Source: Caprella mutica (lineage: Eukaryota > Arthropoda > Malacostraca > Amphipoda > Caprellidae). Taken from it: 64,000 nt of DNA. The position numbers and the translations under genes were made by a program. The stretch's first letter is position 1. Each line of letters starts with the position of its first letter. The notes under the pieces were generated by a model. It was not told where the DNA came from. It did no database searches and saw only the letters and a list, made by a program, of their open reading frames with translations. The stretch is taken from positions 62,001 to 126,000 of the forward strand of contig CANNZV010001585.1 in assembly GCA_947561585.1 (NCBI GenBank), in the 5' to 3' direction. Of this stretch, positions 35,901-47,578 are shown piece by piece.

Positions 35901-38900
35901 TCGAACACCACCTGAACACTAGACCCATAAACAAAATACTTCAAGACACACCACCCACCATAGACCCCTCAGAACAAACACTCCCTAAACACACACGCAG
36001 ACTTCTATCACAACTACGAACAAACAAATCACCGATACTACATGAATACCTACACAAAATATCCCCAGAGACACATCCAACACCACAGTGCCCACTATGT
36101 GGGACAACACCACATAACACACAACATCTCTTTGGCTGCGCGCACGTCACCACAGACTTGGTCCCGGTGGACCTCTGGCGGAACCCCGTGGGAGTGGCGG
36201 GGTTGCTGGCCGACTGGGGTGCGCAGCTTGGGTGGGAGCTGGATGCGGGGTGAGTTTGGCCCTCTGTCCCGTGTCGGGCCGGAGGGGGGGTCGACAACAA
36301 CAACAACAAGCGCCTAGTGCTAGTGAGATTACGACAGCCCGACCGACAGTGGCCTAGGCTGTTTTCTTGCAGTAAGATATGTCCCATATCTCTAGGAATG
36401 TGGGATTCTGACGTCAGACGGTGACCTAGTGATCTTGTCTGGGGTAAGGTAGTAGCTGTTGACTGCTTCCCGTCTGGTGGAAGGAGGGTGGTGACTTCTT
36501 GAAATGTCTTCACTGGTTACTTTGCTTCTGTTGCTGGTAGTACTTTCGTATACTTTTGGGGTATGATTTTCTTCCGCAGGAGTGGTTTTTTAGTAACTCA
36601 CATAAACTACGTTGTGTTTTTCATCTTGTTCTTCCCAGTGATTCCACTTTTGTTTCAGAGCCCTAATGGCTCCCTCTGGCACTCGGGGATGACGGTTTAG
36701 ACGCCTTTTTTCATGTCATAACTGAAGTTTTTTCTTCTTACTGAAGACTCAATACCTTCTTCAACCGCAGCTGCTTCGATCTCGGCTGATGTACCTGAGA
36801 AGTCATATATGGTCAGGTGGAATTTCACGATTCTTTCTTTTATCCTCGACTGTTTTATTGACCGACGACGGGGAAGTATTTGAATTCTTGGTTTCTTATT
36901 TTATCTTCTTAATTTCTTCATTGTCTTCATTTGCACTGGTGATTCTCTTTCTTTTGTTCTGCTCGTTTTGCGTATTGACATTTTCTTTCTTCTCTTTTTC
37001 TTCAATATTAGAGAAGATTACTTCGATGTCACTGTCGTAATCACTCATTTGAGTGATCTTGGTTCTTCTTTTATTAATTAGTTCAGAAGCATTCGTAGCT
37101 TCTTCTAATATTTCTTTTCTGGGTGGCTGGTACTCTAGTAATCTAGTTGATTCAATATGCTCACACTTCCGTCACGGACAGTTGGGTCGTAATTGGCGAC
37201 TCTTAATGATTGTGTGGCTTTTTCTGTCGTAAATCGGTGTCATCCAGAAAACTTCTCTTTCGGGCTGTGACAGTGGATCAGCTAGAACTAGTAGTTTTCA
37301 TTGCCTGGTTCCTTCCTAGTATAGTTTTTTAATAGACTTCCTGCCCCTTAATAACCTTTAAAGAACCACTTAATTAACCACATCCTGTCTACAGTGCCGG
37401 TGTTAAACAAGTGTCGGTATAGATTAGACAACCAATACTTTCTTTACTCGAAAAGTCTCTTGTTCGAAGTTCTTTTAGTGATTGGTAGTAAGATAATTAT
37501 TTTTAGTAAGGAAAGGATAGGTAGTAAGGTGAAAATAGGTAGTAAGAATATATAGTCAGGATAGGTAGTAAGGTAGGGTTCGGTGTTAAAGTAAGGATAG
37601 GTGAAAAGAAACGATGCATGGTAATACTGTAAGGAAAAGTAGTACGGTAAAGATACGTAGTAAGGTAAGTAATGGCAGTAAGCGAAGGTAAGGATATAAG
37701 AGCTGCAAGTTGCTTAAATTTTTAGCCCACTATCTAAAACTCCTGAGTTATGAAGTTCTGAATTATGAAATGTACTTGAATTATGAAGTAATTTTCAATG
37801 TCTTAATTATATAAAATGATATATGTCATGAATTTAGTCATAGTAATCTCTCAATGACTATAGTTTTCTACGATTTTAATCATGGAAAATTATCTAGTGC
37901 ACCCGAAATATGAAGTGGCTTTGAGTTTTGAAGGAACCGATACTTCCTTTCTCAGGAATTTCACTGTAGTATCTAAATTATCTCGTTAGGATTTAATATA
38001 CTACTATATAGAAATAAATCTTGAGATATATGAAAAGTATATAGCGAGGCTTTACTAATTTTTTTTTTTTTTTTGTTTAAAAAGACAATATTTTTCCTTA
38101 CTAATTAAGTGGTATATTTCTGGTTCCTTAGAAAAGACTATCACTAACCTCCACAATGTTGATAACAGCTTTAGGGTAGAGTGTTTTTATTTTCATCACA
38201 GTGTGGTAAGGTTCCTTTGTTTTAAAATCTTTAGTTTTTTCTTCGCTGTAATGAGCGATGATGAGTACAGCTGCTTCTGAAGTCTCCAAAATTACCTTCT
38301 TATAATTCTCTGTGAAGATGAAAATGAAACAGTATACATTGCTATTAATTAACCTTCTACATTTTTCTTAAAACTATAATGAAGTACATTTATTTGGAAA
38401 GAATGGTATATTGTAAATAATGATAGAATATCAATCACAGAAATATATAAGAAACACACCCATGAACTTCTGGAAGACATCATCTTTGCCAGACAAGGGA
38501 AGGAGGAAATGTATTATCTCATTATTAGAAATTGAATCCTGCAATGAAAAGTGGGAAAATGTAGGAAAATAAATTTTAGAGGGAAAAGTTCACTGATTTA
38601 AATACAAACATTCTGGTTCTTTTGAACGTACCTTCTTCATGTCCGTTTGTGTTTTGATATATTCTCGAACTTGTAGGGAACCAAGCGGAATCTATACCAC
38701 GACAATCAAAATAAAAAGGGGCATAATTAATTATTATACTATTTTCTTTCCCATCACATATAGGAAATTGTCATACCTCTGCCAAAACATCTTCAAAAGA
38801 TGACTGGTTTTTACTGCCCTTCAATGTTCTGTACAAGAAATTGTATCTACTTCGATGTTGAAACCCAGACTTTAACGAGTACTTGATATAACTGTGATAA

Positions 38901-41900
38901 AATTTAAGTGATGTAATGTCTCGGCCAGTCTTCTTCGACAGTCTGAAACGATAAGGTACTGCATATCTTTGTAAAGAGAACTTAAAAAATCACATTATTA
39001 ATAATCATCTTGAATTTACTTTCTGTAGTCAGTAATCAATTGTTCATATAACCATATATGTAAATAAACTACTTTGGAACAAGTAAAGTTAACGGACCAG
39101 AAATGAAGCTGGTAAAGTTAACGGACCAGAACTCTTTTTTAGTTCTGAAAATAATTTGCTTTATTATTTTATATATACACAACCTTATAAATGATAATAT
39201 TAATGAATATACATTAATTAATGTACATTAATTGTGCATATTTTATTAATTGAAAGAATGATAAAAAACGTGATACATTTTGAAGTTGTGAAGAACGAGT
39301 AGCAAAAAGATTGAAAAAAACTTAGCTTAAAAATCTTTAATGTGGTATATATGATTCCAAAATTATAATATTATTCCAATTATTGGTCAAATATTGATAA
39401 TTTAACCAAGTAAAGATAACGGACCAGAAATGAAGCTAGTAAACATAACTGACTAGAATTTAACCTAGTTTAACTTGCTCCACTTCTTTTAAAAATGTTT
39501 AAAATCAAAATAGTTATTCATTTAATTTAGAGAAGGTTCCGTGAATCGGGTACTGCATGAACGAAATAAGAAAAAGTTGACAATAACCGTCAAAAATCCC
39601 CATAAATTGGTGATTAAGTGGTTTAATACCTTTTTCTATTATACGAACTGTGAGGGACATTCTTTGCGATATAAGTCTTTGCTTAGTATATATTTATAAA
39701 TTATAATATATTATACAATTAACTTATGAACTATTGGATAGCATACATTTATTACCGTTTTTCAGATATAAAGAAAGTTACAGATTGTTATGTTAAAGAT
39801 ATAAAGAAAGTAGAATTTCCCCAGAGGATGAATTGTGTCAGCAATAGCTATAGTGTAGCGGACGTCAAATTCACCACCTATTTTCTTTATTATTTTCAAC
39901 ATGAAATAACATATTTTGAAAATACCGAAGTTACCCTGATGAAATACTGGGCTTAAAATTACTGAACATAAGTAACTAATTGTGCTCCAATCACTCTTAA
40001 CAATTCCTTCTTATCATATTTAATATTCCCGGCTCAAACCATTAAATAACGTAATACTAATATTAAACTTATATTTAGAATAGGTTTAGTAATGAATATT
40101 TCATTTCCAACTAATGTATATCTTTTAAAGCATATTATTAGCTCTTAACAAATCACTAAAATTCGTGCGCATTCAGACCGCGCAGCTTCTAAAGCTGTTG
40201 CCATTTTGAGAGTAATAGACTAATTAAATGAATGTTTGTTGAATAAATATTTACACAGGTTATATATTATATATAATAATATTGTTATATATATATTTAG
40301 AACATGTACACTTATTTTTAAGTCCTATTGGATGAGATGTTTGTTCAAACAAATATACATATTCATATTAATACTCATATGATTAATTTCTTTCATACGT
40401 ACCAAGTGACCTTATTTTATAATCATAATCTTCAAAATCTATTCATTAATCTTTCAGTTAACTTATTAATCTCAAAAGCAAGTAAAACTTTATATTTAAA
40501 TGTAATTAGTAAAATATTGTGAATCTGGCATCAATATCTAACAAGTGAGGTACGAGGAACTAAGACATATGCACATAAAGTTTATCCACTGTATTATATC
40601 TCCCTATAAACAACGTATATCGATTCGATTTCTTTTGGATTGCTGGGATATCGAATCGATGGATTGTTCTACAGACCGTTGTTTGTAGGGCTATTAAATA
40701 TAAGTAATTAGAGTTAAATATTTATATAAGGATTCCAAAACTTATTTTTATCTTTTAGAACTATATTTAATATAAGAAATTAGATATTTTGTTTGTATCT
40801 GGATCGTTTGTTCAGAAATTGTTTGGGATTGTTCGTGCATCAGTTGCATTAGTGTTAGAACTTATTATAACTTATGGTAATGGACAAAACATATACCTAA
40901 CACATTTTAGAATTACTTAAAATGTATTTCTATATTTTATTATATGTGTATTTAATTAATTATGTTACCTGTCATAAATGATTTAAATAGAAAAGCTTTT
41001 ATGCTGTTAGAAAATACATAAACATATTAAATAGCCATGTTACCCCTAAAATAAGTCCTCTAATGTTTTATATCATTCTTTATCATATATGTTATTTGTA
41101 TGTATCTTTATTTTTTTTCTAGTGTTACATCATAAATGCTTATTGTAATAAAATATGTTTTTCTTTAAAATATGTGTATTTCGGATAATAATGAAATAAA
41201 ATGTGATTTGAATGATTTTTCACAGTATATATCTCTAGGATTAGGAATGTATAATGAGGAAAATAAGTTAGAAAAATTATACCTCATGGAAATTGGTTGG
41301 AATACATATTCCTCAAAGGCTAATAGAATTGAAGTAAACTCATATCTCTTTAGTCTCTCTATTCTCTTCTCTTCTAAGTAGTCATTGGATGAGGTCAAAA
41401 TTACATTCGTCTCTCCTCTCTTTTAAAAAATTATTGGATGAGGTCAAAATTACATTTCTCTCTATACTCTTTTAATTAATCATTGGCTGAGGTCAAAATT
41501 ATATTTCTCTCTCCCCTTTTTTAAGTATCGTTGGTTGAGGTCAAAATGACTGTTCCCCATTTCTGTAATTATTGATTGGATGGACGCACAGATTTATAAT
41601 AAAAATCAGTGATTAACCTACATGTCTTAGTTAAAGCCTTCCTCTCTAATTCTTATCCCCTCTACATCTCCCTTTTCTGTAATTATTGATTGGATGAACG
41701 AACAGATTTATATTAAAAATCATTGATTAACCTACAGATCTTAGTTGCAGCCTTCATCTTTAGCTCTTATTTTTCTCTCTTCTGTGATATATGGCTGAGG
41801 TCAAACTCACAGCATTCTCTCCAATAGTCTGACATACAAACTTGAACATATGTACTTTATTTATTATTATCGATTAACTTAGATGTTGTTCTTTCAGATA

Positions 41901-44900
41901 ATATATGATAATATTTGTTATTATATTGTTATCGATGTTTCCTGTTACAATAGGTACTAACAATTATTTACAACTTTGGTTTCATATTTCAATATTTAAT
42001 AGAAATATTGATAATAATAAAGTAATAATTAATAATAATAATAAAGTATAAGAAAGATAGCTTTAAATTTTCTTTTATTTGTGGACCGATTTTTCTGAAA
42101 TTTGTTAGGTATATATATGTAACTTTGAAAAAACCACGCTTTTGGCCTTGGTTTTCGAAAAAAGTAGATTTTAAATTTATTATAAATTTTTTTATAAATT
42201 TCAAAAGATGAGAAGTTTATGAGTGAATATGCTAGAAAAAACAACGAAGATAGTTTTAGAATCCTTGGAACATTTCTAACAGATCTACAGGTGCTTTTTT
42301 AATATTCCTTCAAGTTTTTTATAAGCATTTTTTGATGATTAACTAATATTTTCTAAGAACAACACCTATACTCTCTGTTTTGCACTGTGATAAAAAATAA
42401 CGAGGAAGAAATTTGAAAAAGCCCTCAATACATTTGTTAGGAATGTTCTAATGATTTTGAAGCTGTGTTTGGTTTTCTTGTAGCGTCTAAACTCATTGAC
42501 TTCTTGTCTTTTTTGAAGTGAAAAATACACATTTTACAGGAGAGCTAAAAACTTATATATATATGACCAAAAACGTAAATACGTAATAATTATAACCCAA
42601 AACATCTGTTTGTAACTAGTAAATTGGCTACGGCCTTTTACCCTATATGTGTTGAAGTTGCATGGAAAGTTTCGAAGAGACAGCAACCAGAACCCCAAGT
42701 GGGACCATATATGTACTAAATCCCGACATTAACCTATACACGCTACACTCTCATCCAAGTAACTTAAGCCTAGTCTGAAACCACTTGTTCACACAGGGCA
42801 GCGATTCAGTGGGAATAGTGAATGCTCCTTCTCACTGTCCCACAGATCAGATTGCAACTTTACCCAAACCAGGGCTATATTTTTCAAAAAGCTTAAATTA
42901 ATAACTTGATTGCCTTGTATATGTTCATAATACAATTAACGTAGTGTGAAATATGTCATTCTGACGGTGATAAAAATTTCATACATTTGTTACTTATAAT
43001 ATAAATACACTGACAGTTTCTACTCTAATTGTTCTAACACCTATTTTCATAAAGTTTACACGGATTCACCAGTTAATTTATTGTACAGAGGTTCAATAAC
43101 TCACCCGATAAAAATTTTGTTCACCTAAAAATTGAGTAAGTTCTATTGTAAAAGCACTCACTCATAGTAATCATCAAGAATGGTTGATCTGGTGCGGTTG
43201 ATTGCTCCTACCAATGCAGGGTTAGACCGAAAGCGTGGGTTGACAGTGTTTGCGGAATGGGTCTGTAACTGGAACAGATCGACAGGATCAACTGTAAGCT
43301 CTTCCCTAGGTCTTCTTGAGACGAAACTTGCGTTTTCACCTATGGAAAAAATAAATAAAACAATTACCTAAAGGTAACATACATAAGAAGTTATAATAGT
43401 GATCATGGCACTCTTTTAGATTATATTTTCATGAAATCAAATTCATTTTTGAATGTTTCTTTAAAACCTCCTTATTTCAATATTTCTTTCTGAATTCAGT
43501 GATATGGTCTTTGGATCCATAGTAAACGTTAATCCCTCCATTAAATTAATTAATGATCAAATTTTTCTCTATAATTATTACAGTCGATAAAGAATCTTAT
43601 TAAGTTTATTTCAAAGGAATTAAATATACATAACTGTTCTAACAATACTATAAATAAGGTTTTACAATACAGTCCCTTGAGAAGCTGCTAATTTCGAAGA
43701 CATACCGGTTCACTAACTGTTACGTGTTCGTTTCAGTCAGATAAATGTAATTACATAAGGGTTCACAATTCATATGAAGTTGAGTTAATGTAGTACCACC
43801 TCGATAGGGTATGTAGTGTTTAATAGCTTCTTAATTTAGTTCAATGTCTGTGATATTAATGTATTAATAAGATCATTTTTACCTTGAAAAATAATAGCAT
43901 CTAACGTAGGGTGCTAGGACAATTCGTCCCCGGGCTATTCGTTTACGAATGAAAGTGAAGGAAAAATAATTTATAATATTATTATAATTTATTGAAAATT
44001 GAAAAGAGCAACTCCCTAACTCTGATCATAATTATAAAGGAACATTTTTGAATAAAGAAATAAATAAAGAAAGACTTACCCATGTGGACGAAGAAACTCC
44101 CCGACTGAATATTGTCTAGGTAGCTGAGTGGAATGTTGTGAGTGATGTTTGTGGTCAAAAGTTCCTTAAGAATTGACCCAATCTCAGTCTCTGTGGCTCT
44201 TATTGAGTATTCCTGGCAAAGATTACTTGATTTAATGAAAACTATTCATAATTATATATAACCAAGCTATAATTATTAAGGCACTGAATATCAATAATAC
44301 AACAGCAAGGATAAGAGTTAGCACCGATCATTCTTCTTTTTATTGCCTTTGAACTTTAATAATGTGCATAAATTTTGTATAGTTATACGAGCCCATAACT
44401 TTCACATATGGATAGTTTATTATACATTTTCTACAATTATTTACCTCATTAAAGACAAAAATTGGAAATAATTATAGCTGCTCTCTTTCCGAAACTTGAG
44501 GCAATTAAACTCTATACCTGAGTATAAATATGCATCCTGTACATGTGTAGAGGATTCTTGATAGGATGAATGGTTATGGGCCGATGAAGATCTAAACTTT
44601 TCAAAGTTTCATTTATTTGCGAAGATGACGCATACAATTGAGTCATGATTTTCTTCATCTGTTGGGTTTGAAATTGAGTTATAGTGAAATAATTTTGAAG
44701 TAAAGCAACCACTTTTTTAAGAAGTCGCAATGTTTGATATATACTGTAGATGTAAATCTATTAAAAGTAATTCACATTGTTGAAACTATATTCAATTATT
44801 TATATATTAACAACTATATTTTGTTAAATAAACTTGGCAAATTTTCAAATTTATGACCATTAGTATACAGTGAACGTTGATAATGAGCACCAAGGAATGT

Positions 44901-46208
44901 CACGAAACAGGCCATTAGGAATATCAGAGTACAATATGAACTACTCGTTGAGGGGGTGTTTCAAAATACAAAATTTATCTTACCAAACCATGAACAATTG
45001 ATGCAGTGAAATTGAAAAAGACAATGACGCGAAATTCCCAATGTCCTGTTTCGTAACGTTTGCAATTTGAACAATTGCAAAGTTAATTCTTCAATCACAA
45101 AAGTCTTCTGTAATCGAAGCTATTCTATTTTACTCTGCGTTCAAAAATACTGTTTTTCCGTCATTAGAAGTGCGCTCACATCTTCAAATTAAACCCAGCA
45201 TGCATTCTCTTATATAATAAAAATTATCTATTATTTTTCAATTCCGAAAGCTATTATAATATGCATCAAATTTATATCGAAAATAACCTCATATAATTAA
45301 TTATGTATTATATTTTATTTATAAAAATGTAATATTTTTATATCGAAAAATTAACATTAGAATTATAAAGCTATTCCTAATATCATTTTTCATATATTTA
45401 CTTCATAATTCCAAGTACAAGAGACTCCTGAGAATTTTTGAATGCATCTACCAAGTTCCACATCTTCATGCGTTGAATGTGTCTTCTTGAGGCACTCTCC
45501 AATGTGAGGACCGACCTTAGCCAAGGTTGCACGACTGATGATCATTCCAGGTCCACCCTGGCAGTAGTTCTCGTCTTCCAAGAGAGATAGCATTCCAAAT
45601 TCAGATTTAATTCCTTTGCCCATCTGACCAATGTAGAATATTTCTGAACTGTTAATAGAGCGCAGAAACTTTTCTAGTCTTTCTGGTATGATGTATACAT
45701 CGTCATCAGCTCTGATGAAGAACTCAAAACTGTTGAGGTGGTGATCGTACATAAATTTGAGCACCATGAATGCTTTCTTGACGGGAGGGTAAGAGTCATC
45801 AACCCCTTTCAGGCGGATCAGAGGGACATCACCATTACCTGCCACTGCATTCTCTTCAGTGAATATTGTCGCTTTTCCCGGTATTTTATTTGCCCAAGTA
45901 TCAATCACTGCAGTCATTCTAGTATCTATGAATTTCTGTGTTGTCAGCACACCCAGAAATACCAATTGTTTTTCTGTGGTCAAAATATTCTTTGTAGAAA
46001 TCAAATTTCTATCCATAGTTATTTTATCCAATGACGCATTTTCGGAGCAGACATGAAAGTATGTGTAGAACGGTTTCTTAAGGTTTAAATCTATGCCTAT
46101 TCCAACATAAATGAAAAGAATTAACAGAAGACCATCAAGAAATAAAGGAAGGGATAATGATTTTCTCCTGATTCCTCTTATATTTCGATTTTCACTCTTT
46201 TTCAGCAT
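29983..46208 (-). CDS. Chondroitin sulfate synthase (CHSY1-like), complete, 12 coding exons
   Basis: Exons in coding order: 46208-45402, 44658-44518, 44212-44080, 43339-43162, 38942-38777, 38691-38632, 38538-38460, 38309-38149, 32916-32767, 31860-31780, 31294-31157, 30216-29983. They sum to 2328 nt, 775 aa plus stop, with every phase consistent; human CHSY1 is about 800 aa. The product should be a Golgi type II membrane enzyme that polymerises chondroitin by adding GlcA and GalNAc alternately. Residues 18-39 are a signal anchor. The N-terminal GT31/fringe-like domain has GVDDSYPP, RADDDVY (168-170 DDD), GGPG and THEDVELGRC. The C-terminal GT7-like domain has FFLDVDL (DVD at 603-605) and GWGREDTDLY near 687-696. 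Both DXD sites are kept, arguing for a catalytic synthase rather than the CHPF cofactor. An acceptor (TTTTCCAG) just before the ATG implies an upstream non-coding exon. Confidence 0.93.
30262..31122. mobile_element. TTAA-flanked inverted-repeat element in the last intron of gene 1
   Basis: Both ends are TTAA, followed inward by GGGGACCGTACATG at the left and its near-exact inverse at the right (one mismatch). Interior arms are also inverted: GCTACGGCATTGGGCTTTTT near 30471 faces a matching copy near 30675. The homologous intron of the second synthase gene has an empty site (TCATTACTTATTT near 57801). TTAA target use is typical of piggyBac-type elements; superfamily is otherwise unassigned. 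It encodes nothing recognisable; the 83-aa open frame inside it is low-complexity. Confidence 0.75.
34225..36253 (+). pseudogene. Reverse transcriptase of the non-LTR element, one frameshift
   Basis: The frame starting at 34225 encodes fingers and palm motifs (STGPDDINIRHL, YRPISLLSPLIKTLEK, then ALDMSKAFDTV, the first catalytic Asp). Between about 34,885 and 34,957, in an ACACAC-rich tract, the reading shifts by one base. It continues in the frame of 34958-36253 (431 codons from the internal Met). That part has SGVPQGGVLSPTLFNIY, the catalytic YADD near 35129, thumb and connection, and a C-terminal Cys/His cluster (CPLCGTTPHNTQHLFGC), as in Jockey/CR1/RTE-related elements. Truncation plus frameshift mean it is inactive here. 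The precise clade is not assigned. Confidence 0.88.
34225..36307 (+). mobile_element. 5'-truncated non-LTR retrotransposon with target-site duplication
   Basis: A 2.1-kb insertion bounded by AAGCGCCTAGTGC at 34212-34224 and 36308-36320, a 13-bp target-site duplication. It ends in a (CAA)n tail, so it is a target-primed (LINE-type) insertion. It begins in the fingers part of the reverse transcriptase; the endonuclease region is lost. It lies antisense to the host synthase gene. The perfect duplication means the insertion is not old. Sense-strand G and T are scarce through most of the element (C/A-rich), then the last 150 bp turn GC-rich. Confidence 0.9.
36896..37048 (-). CDS. Small charged ORF of unknown function, perhaps from an older element
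   Basis: A 50-codon frame starts MSDYDSDIEVIFSNIEEKEK and ends KKIK, very acidic/basic with a KRKR patch. It lies in the DNA that was the insertion target of the non-LTR element and is absent from the homologous intron of gene 2. Such N-termini occur at the start of gag-like proteins, but no domain is recognised. The sequence downstream stays codon-like in another frame, suggesting a decayed longer ORF. It could also be chance. Confidence 0.25.
   Translation of the reverse strand: MSDYDSDIEVIFSNIEEKEKKENVNTQNEQNKRKRITSANEDNEEIKKIK
37470..37700. repeat. GGTAGTAAGG-type degenerate tandem repeat, intron 8 of gene 1
   Basis: Irregular 15-25 bp units of the kind AGGATAGGTAGTAAGG. A longer version occupies the same intron of gene 2 (61196-61690), so the repeat predates the gene duplication. 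Confidence 0.75.
39075..39480. repeat. Dispersed repeat with AAAGATAACGGACCAGAA ends
   Basis: A block starting and ending with variants of AAGTAAAGTTAACGGACCAG. Related sequence occurs near 33,440-33,620, 59,965-60,305 and 61,975-62,045. It interrupts intron 4 of gene 1 relative to the matching part of gene 2 (63,610-63,660), so it behaves like an inserted mobile repeat. No coding capacity or clear terminal repeats. Confidence 0.5.
40598..40690. repeat. Short palindromic element
   Basis: CCCTATAAACAACG near 40601 faces CGTTGTTTGTAGGG near 40677, with inner arms ATCGATTCGAT and ATCGAATCGAT. The 90 bp can fold as a hairpin; probably a tiny MITE. Confidence 0.55.
41340..41770. repeat. Two adjacent tandem repeats
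   Basis: About four units of roughly 60 bp containing TTGGATGAGGTCAAAATTAC with CTCTCTCCTCTTTT tracts (41340-41550). They are followed by two units of about 115 bp starting CTGTAATTATTGATTGGATG (41565 and 41678). Confidence 0.75.
42290..42560. repeat. Dispersed repeat, copy 1
   Basis: About 270 bp aligning with 49330-49595: both have ATTTTTTGATGA, then GAAATTTGAAAAAGCCCTC, and end near TACACATTTTAC. Copy 2 lies inside a hAT-like element. No coding capacity recognised. Confidence 0.6.
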
Positions 46209-46214
46209 CTTATC

Positions 46215-46429
46215 ATGTAATTCTGGAAAATATAATGAATAGTGATTAATTCTTCAAACTTATATATACCGTCAGAACTTAATTATTAATTTGTGTATAA
46301 ACCTGAAACCCTCCGTATTGACCATCAACTGCACTGAGTCTCAGACGCCGAGAGATATAGCTTCGCTCTCGGTATCCAGAACAAGTTTCCTACAGAACCC
46401 TAATGGCAGGCTGTAATCAGAAAAAATGC
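46215..46429 (-). promoter_or_regulatory. Probable 5' untranslated/promoter region of synthase gene 1
   Basis: The coding start is preceded by a splice acceptor, so an upstream non-coding exon is expected. A higher-GC patch around 46,300-46,400 holds a perfect 7-bp stem (CCGAGAG facing CTCTCGG) and a possible donor (TTTCAG/GTTTAT). No clear TATA box. The assignment is by position only. Confidence 0.3.
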
Positions 46430-46774
46430 TTACGAAGCCATGCCGTTTCCGTAAGCACAATATCCTTTGCAAGCTCGAAGTTGGGACAGTTGATCAGGAG
46501 TGAAAATACAAAACTGCCAGTACAACGATGAAACCTTACATATCGGCAAATTACTTGCTTTTATGCTCAATTTTGAATTTACTGGGTACCCACAGTGGCC
46601 GTAAATGTCCAAAACCTTTGTATTTTTGTCATATTTCCAACTTGCGATCCATCCTCTAATGCGTTGGGTTGGTATGAAAAGATGAATTAAAAAGTTTATT
46701 GCATTTGGTCTCAATTTTTCATACACGGTAACAAAGGCCTCAAAACGGGCCAGTCCAATAAATTTCGCTCCCAA
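46430..46774 (-). CDS. Unrecognised 114-aa ORF upstream of synthase gene 1
   Basis: A 114-codon minus-strand frame (MGAKFIGLARFEAFVTVYEK to YGNGMAS) in sequence of higher GC than its surroundings. It has six Cys, mixed composition and a GWIASWKYD stretch, and does not look like low-complexity chance sequence. No signal peptide, domain or splice partner is evident. It might be a fragment of a gene or mobile element. Confidence 0.3.
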   Translation of the reverse strand: MGAKFIGLARFEAFVTVYEKLRPNAINFLIHLFIPTQRIRGWIASWKYDKNTKVLDIYGHCGYPVNSKLSIKASNLPICKVSSLYWQFCIFTPDQLSQLRACKGYCAYGNGMAS

Positions 46775-46824
46775 ACATTCTATCTTTGACGAGGCCTATT
46801 AATATTTATTAATATGCAATAAAA

Positions 46825-47450
46825 TGGATAGTTTTAGTAAAATCTTACTAAATGATACATTAGCTATATCAATAAAAAAGGTAATTCAAATTTCTTTTAT
46901 CAAATTACTTAGGAGTTCATTTATCCTTTGGTTAAAGCTGTCTAAAATACTCTTGATTAAGAAAGCGCTCTTATATTTGATTTTATTTTGTTCATTTAAA
47001 GATATTTCAAACACTCAAGCAGTTTCGTAATTTAAAGTAATTCTGGGAAATAATATAAACTATTAAATTTTACTAGTAATCGTTCAATATAATATTATCT
47101 CTTCATATAATTATAAACCAAAGACAAAGTTGAACGGTTTGCTCATTTGGAATCTCTTTCAAATATGCAAGCAGTTTCGAAATGTGAAGCCAAGTTAAAC
47201 GTTTAATTTATTTAGTAGTTAATTAAAAATAAAACTAGCAGTTTCGTAATTCATGATATTTTAACATGAACTCATAATTACTAATTTGATAATGAAATTT
47301 GAATTTAAAGTTATATTGTAATAATGTTTTATTTGGTAGGTTTTGATTTTAGCTACAAATTTGGATGCATATTATTGAAATTATTTTTTATTTGGTAAGT
47401 TTCACTTAAACTACAAATTTTAATGCATATAAATATTTAATATAAGAGTC
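46825..47450. other. Intergenic AT-rich sequence
   Basis: Only chance-level open frames. AAGCAGTTTCG(T/A)AAT recurs irregularly (47,016, 47,169, 47,236), a weak sign of a decayed repeat. Confidence 0.4.
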
Positions 47451-47578
47451 ACTGGGAGTTATCCCACTAGGAGTTTTCCCACTGGGAGTTTCCCACTAGG
47501 AGTTTTCCCACTGGGAGTTTCCCACTGGGAGTTTCCCACTGGGAGTTTCCCACTGGAAGTTTACCGGTCACCTTTGAA
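47451..47578. repeat. Minisatellite ACTGGGAGTTTCCC
   Basis: About eight units of 15-17 bp (CCCACTGGGAGTTT) ending in ACCGGTCACC followed by ATCTAATATCTAAC. A related junction (ACCGGTCACC, then ATCTAAAATCTAAC) is at 55454-55500 after a different minisatellite. Confidence 0.85.

Larger units (their letters stand above)
32917..38148. other. Intron 8 of chondroitin synthase gene 1 (5.2 kb)
   Basis: Much longer than its counterpart in gene 2 (2.9 kb). Homology to gene 2 holds to about 33,640 (GCATTTGATAAACGGTTG) and resumes at about 37,470. The extra stretch contains the non-LTR retrotransposon and the older repeat-like DNA around it. No host exon is seen inside. Confidence 0.7.
38943..43161. other. 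Intron 4 of chondroitin synthase gene 1 (4.2 kb)
   Basis: AT-rich. It contains the dispersed repeat at 39075-39480, a small palindromic element at 40598-40690, tandem repeats at 41340-41770 and a dispersed repeat at 42290-42560. No exon fitting the synthase was found, and none is needed because exons 4 and 5 join in phase. Confidence 0.6.

Noticed and set aside
35941..36513. 190-aa minus-strand frame
   Set aside because: Mostly antisense to the 3' end of the retrotransposon and running across its insertion junction.
34166..37430. GTTAAACAAGTG repeated on both sides of the non-LTR element as LTRs
   Set aside because: Similarity covers only about 35 bp and does not extend as LTRs would.
42650..42870. 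tRNA-derived SINE or tRNA gene in a GC-richer patch
   Set aside because: No acceptable cloverleaf or B box seen; only a short similarity (ATATGTACT with CCCGA) to 62140.
44518..44757. Longer exon 2 of synthase gene 1 starting after an upstream TTAATAG acceptor
   Set aside because: It is also in frame, but the acceptor CCCAACAG at 44659 gives the length expected from the family (about 36 residues between the domain end and the HPIKNP motif). RNA evidence would settle it.
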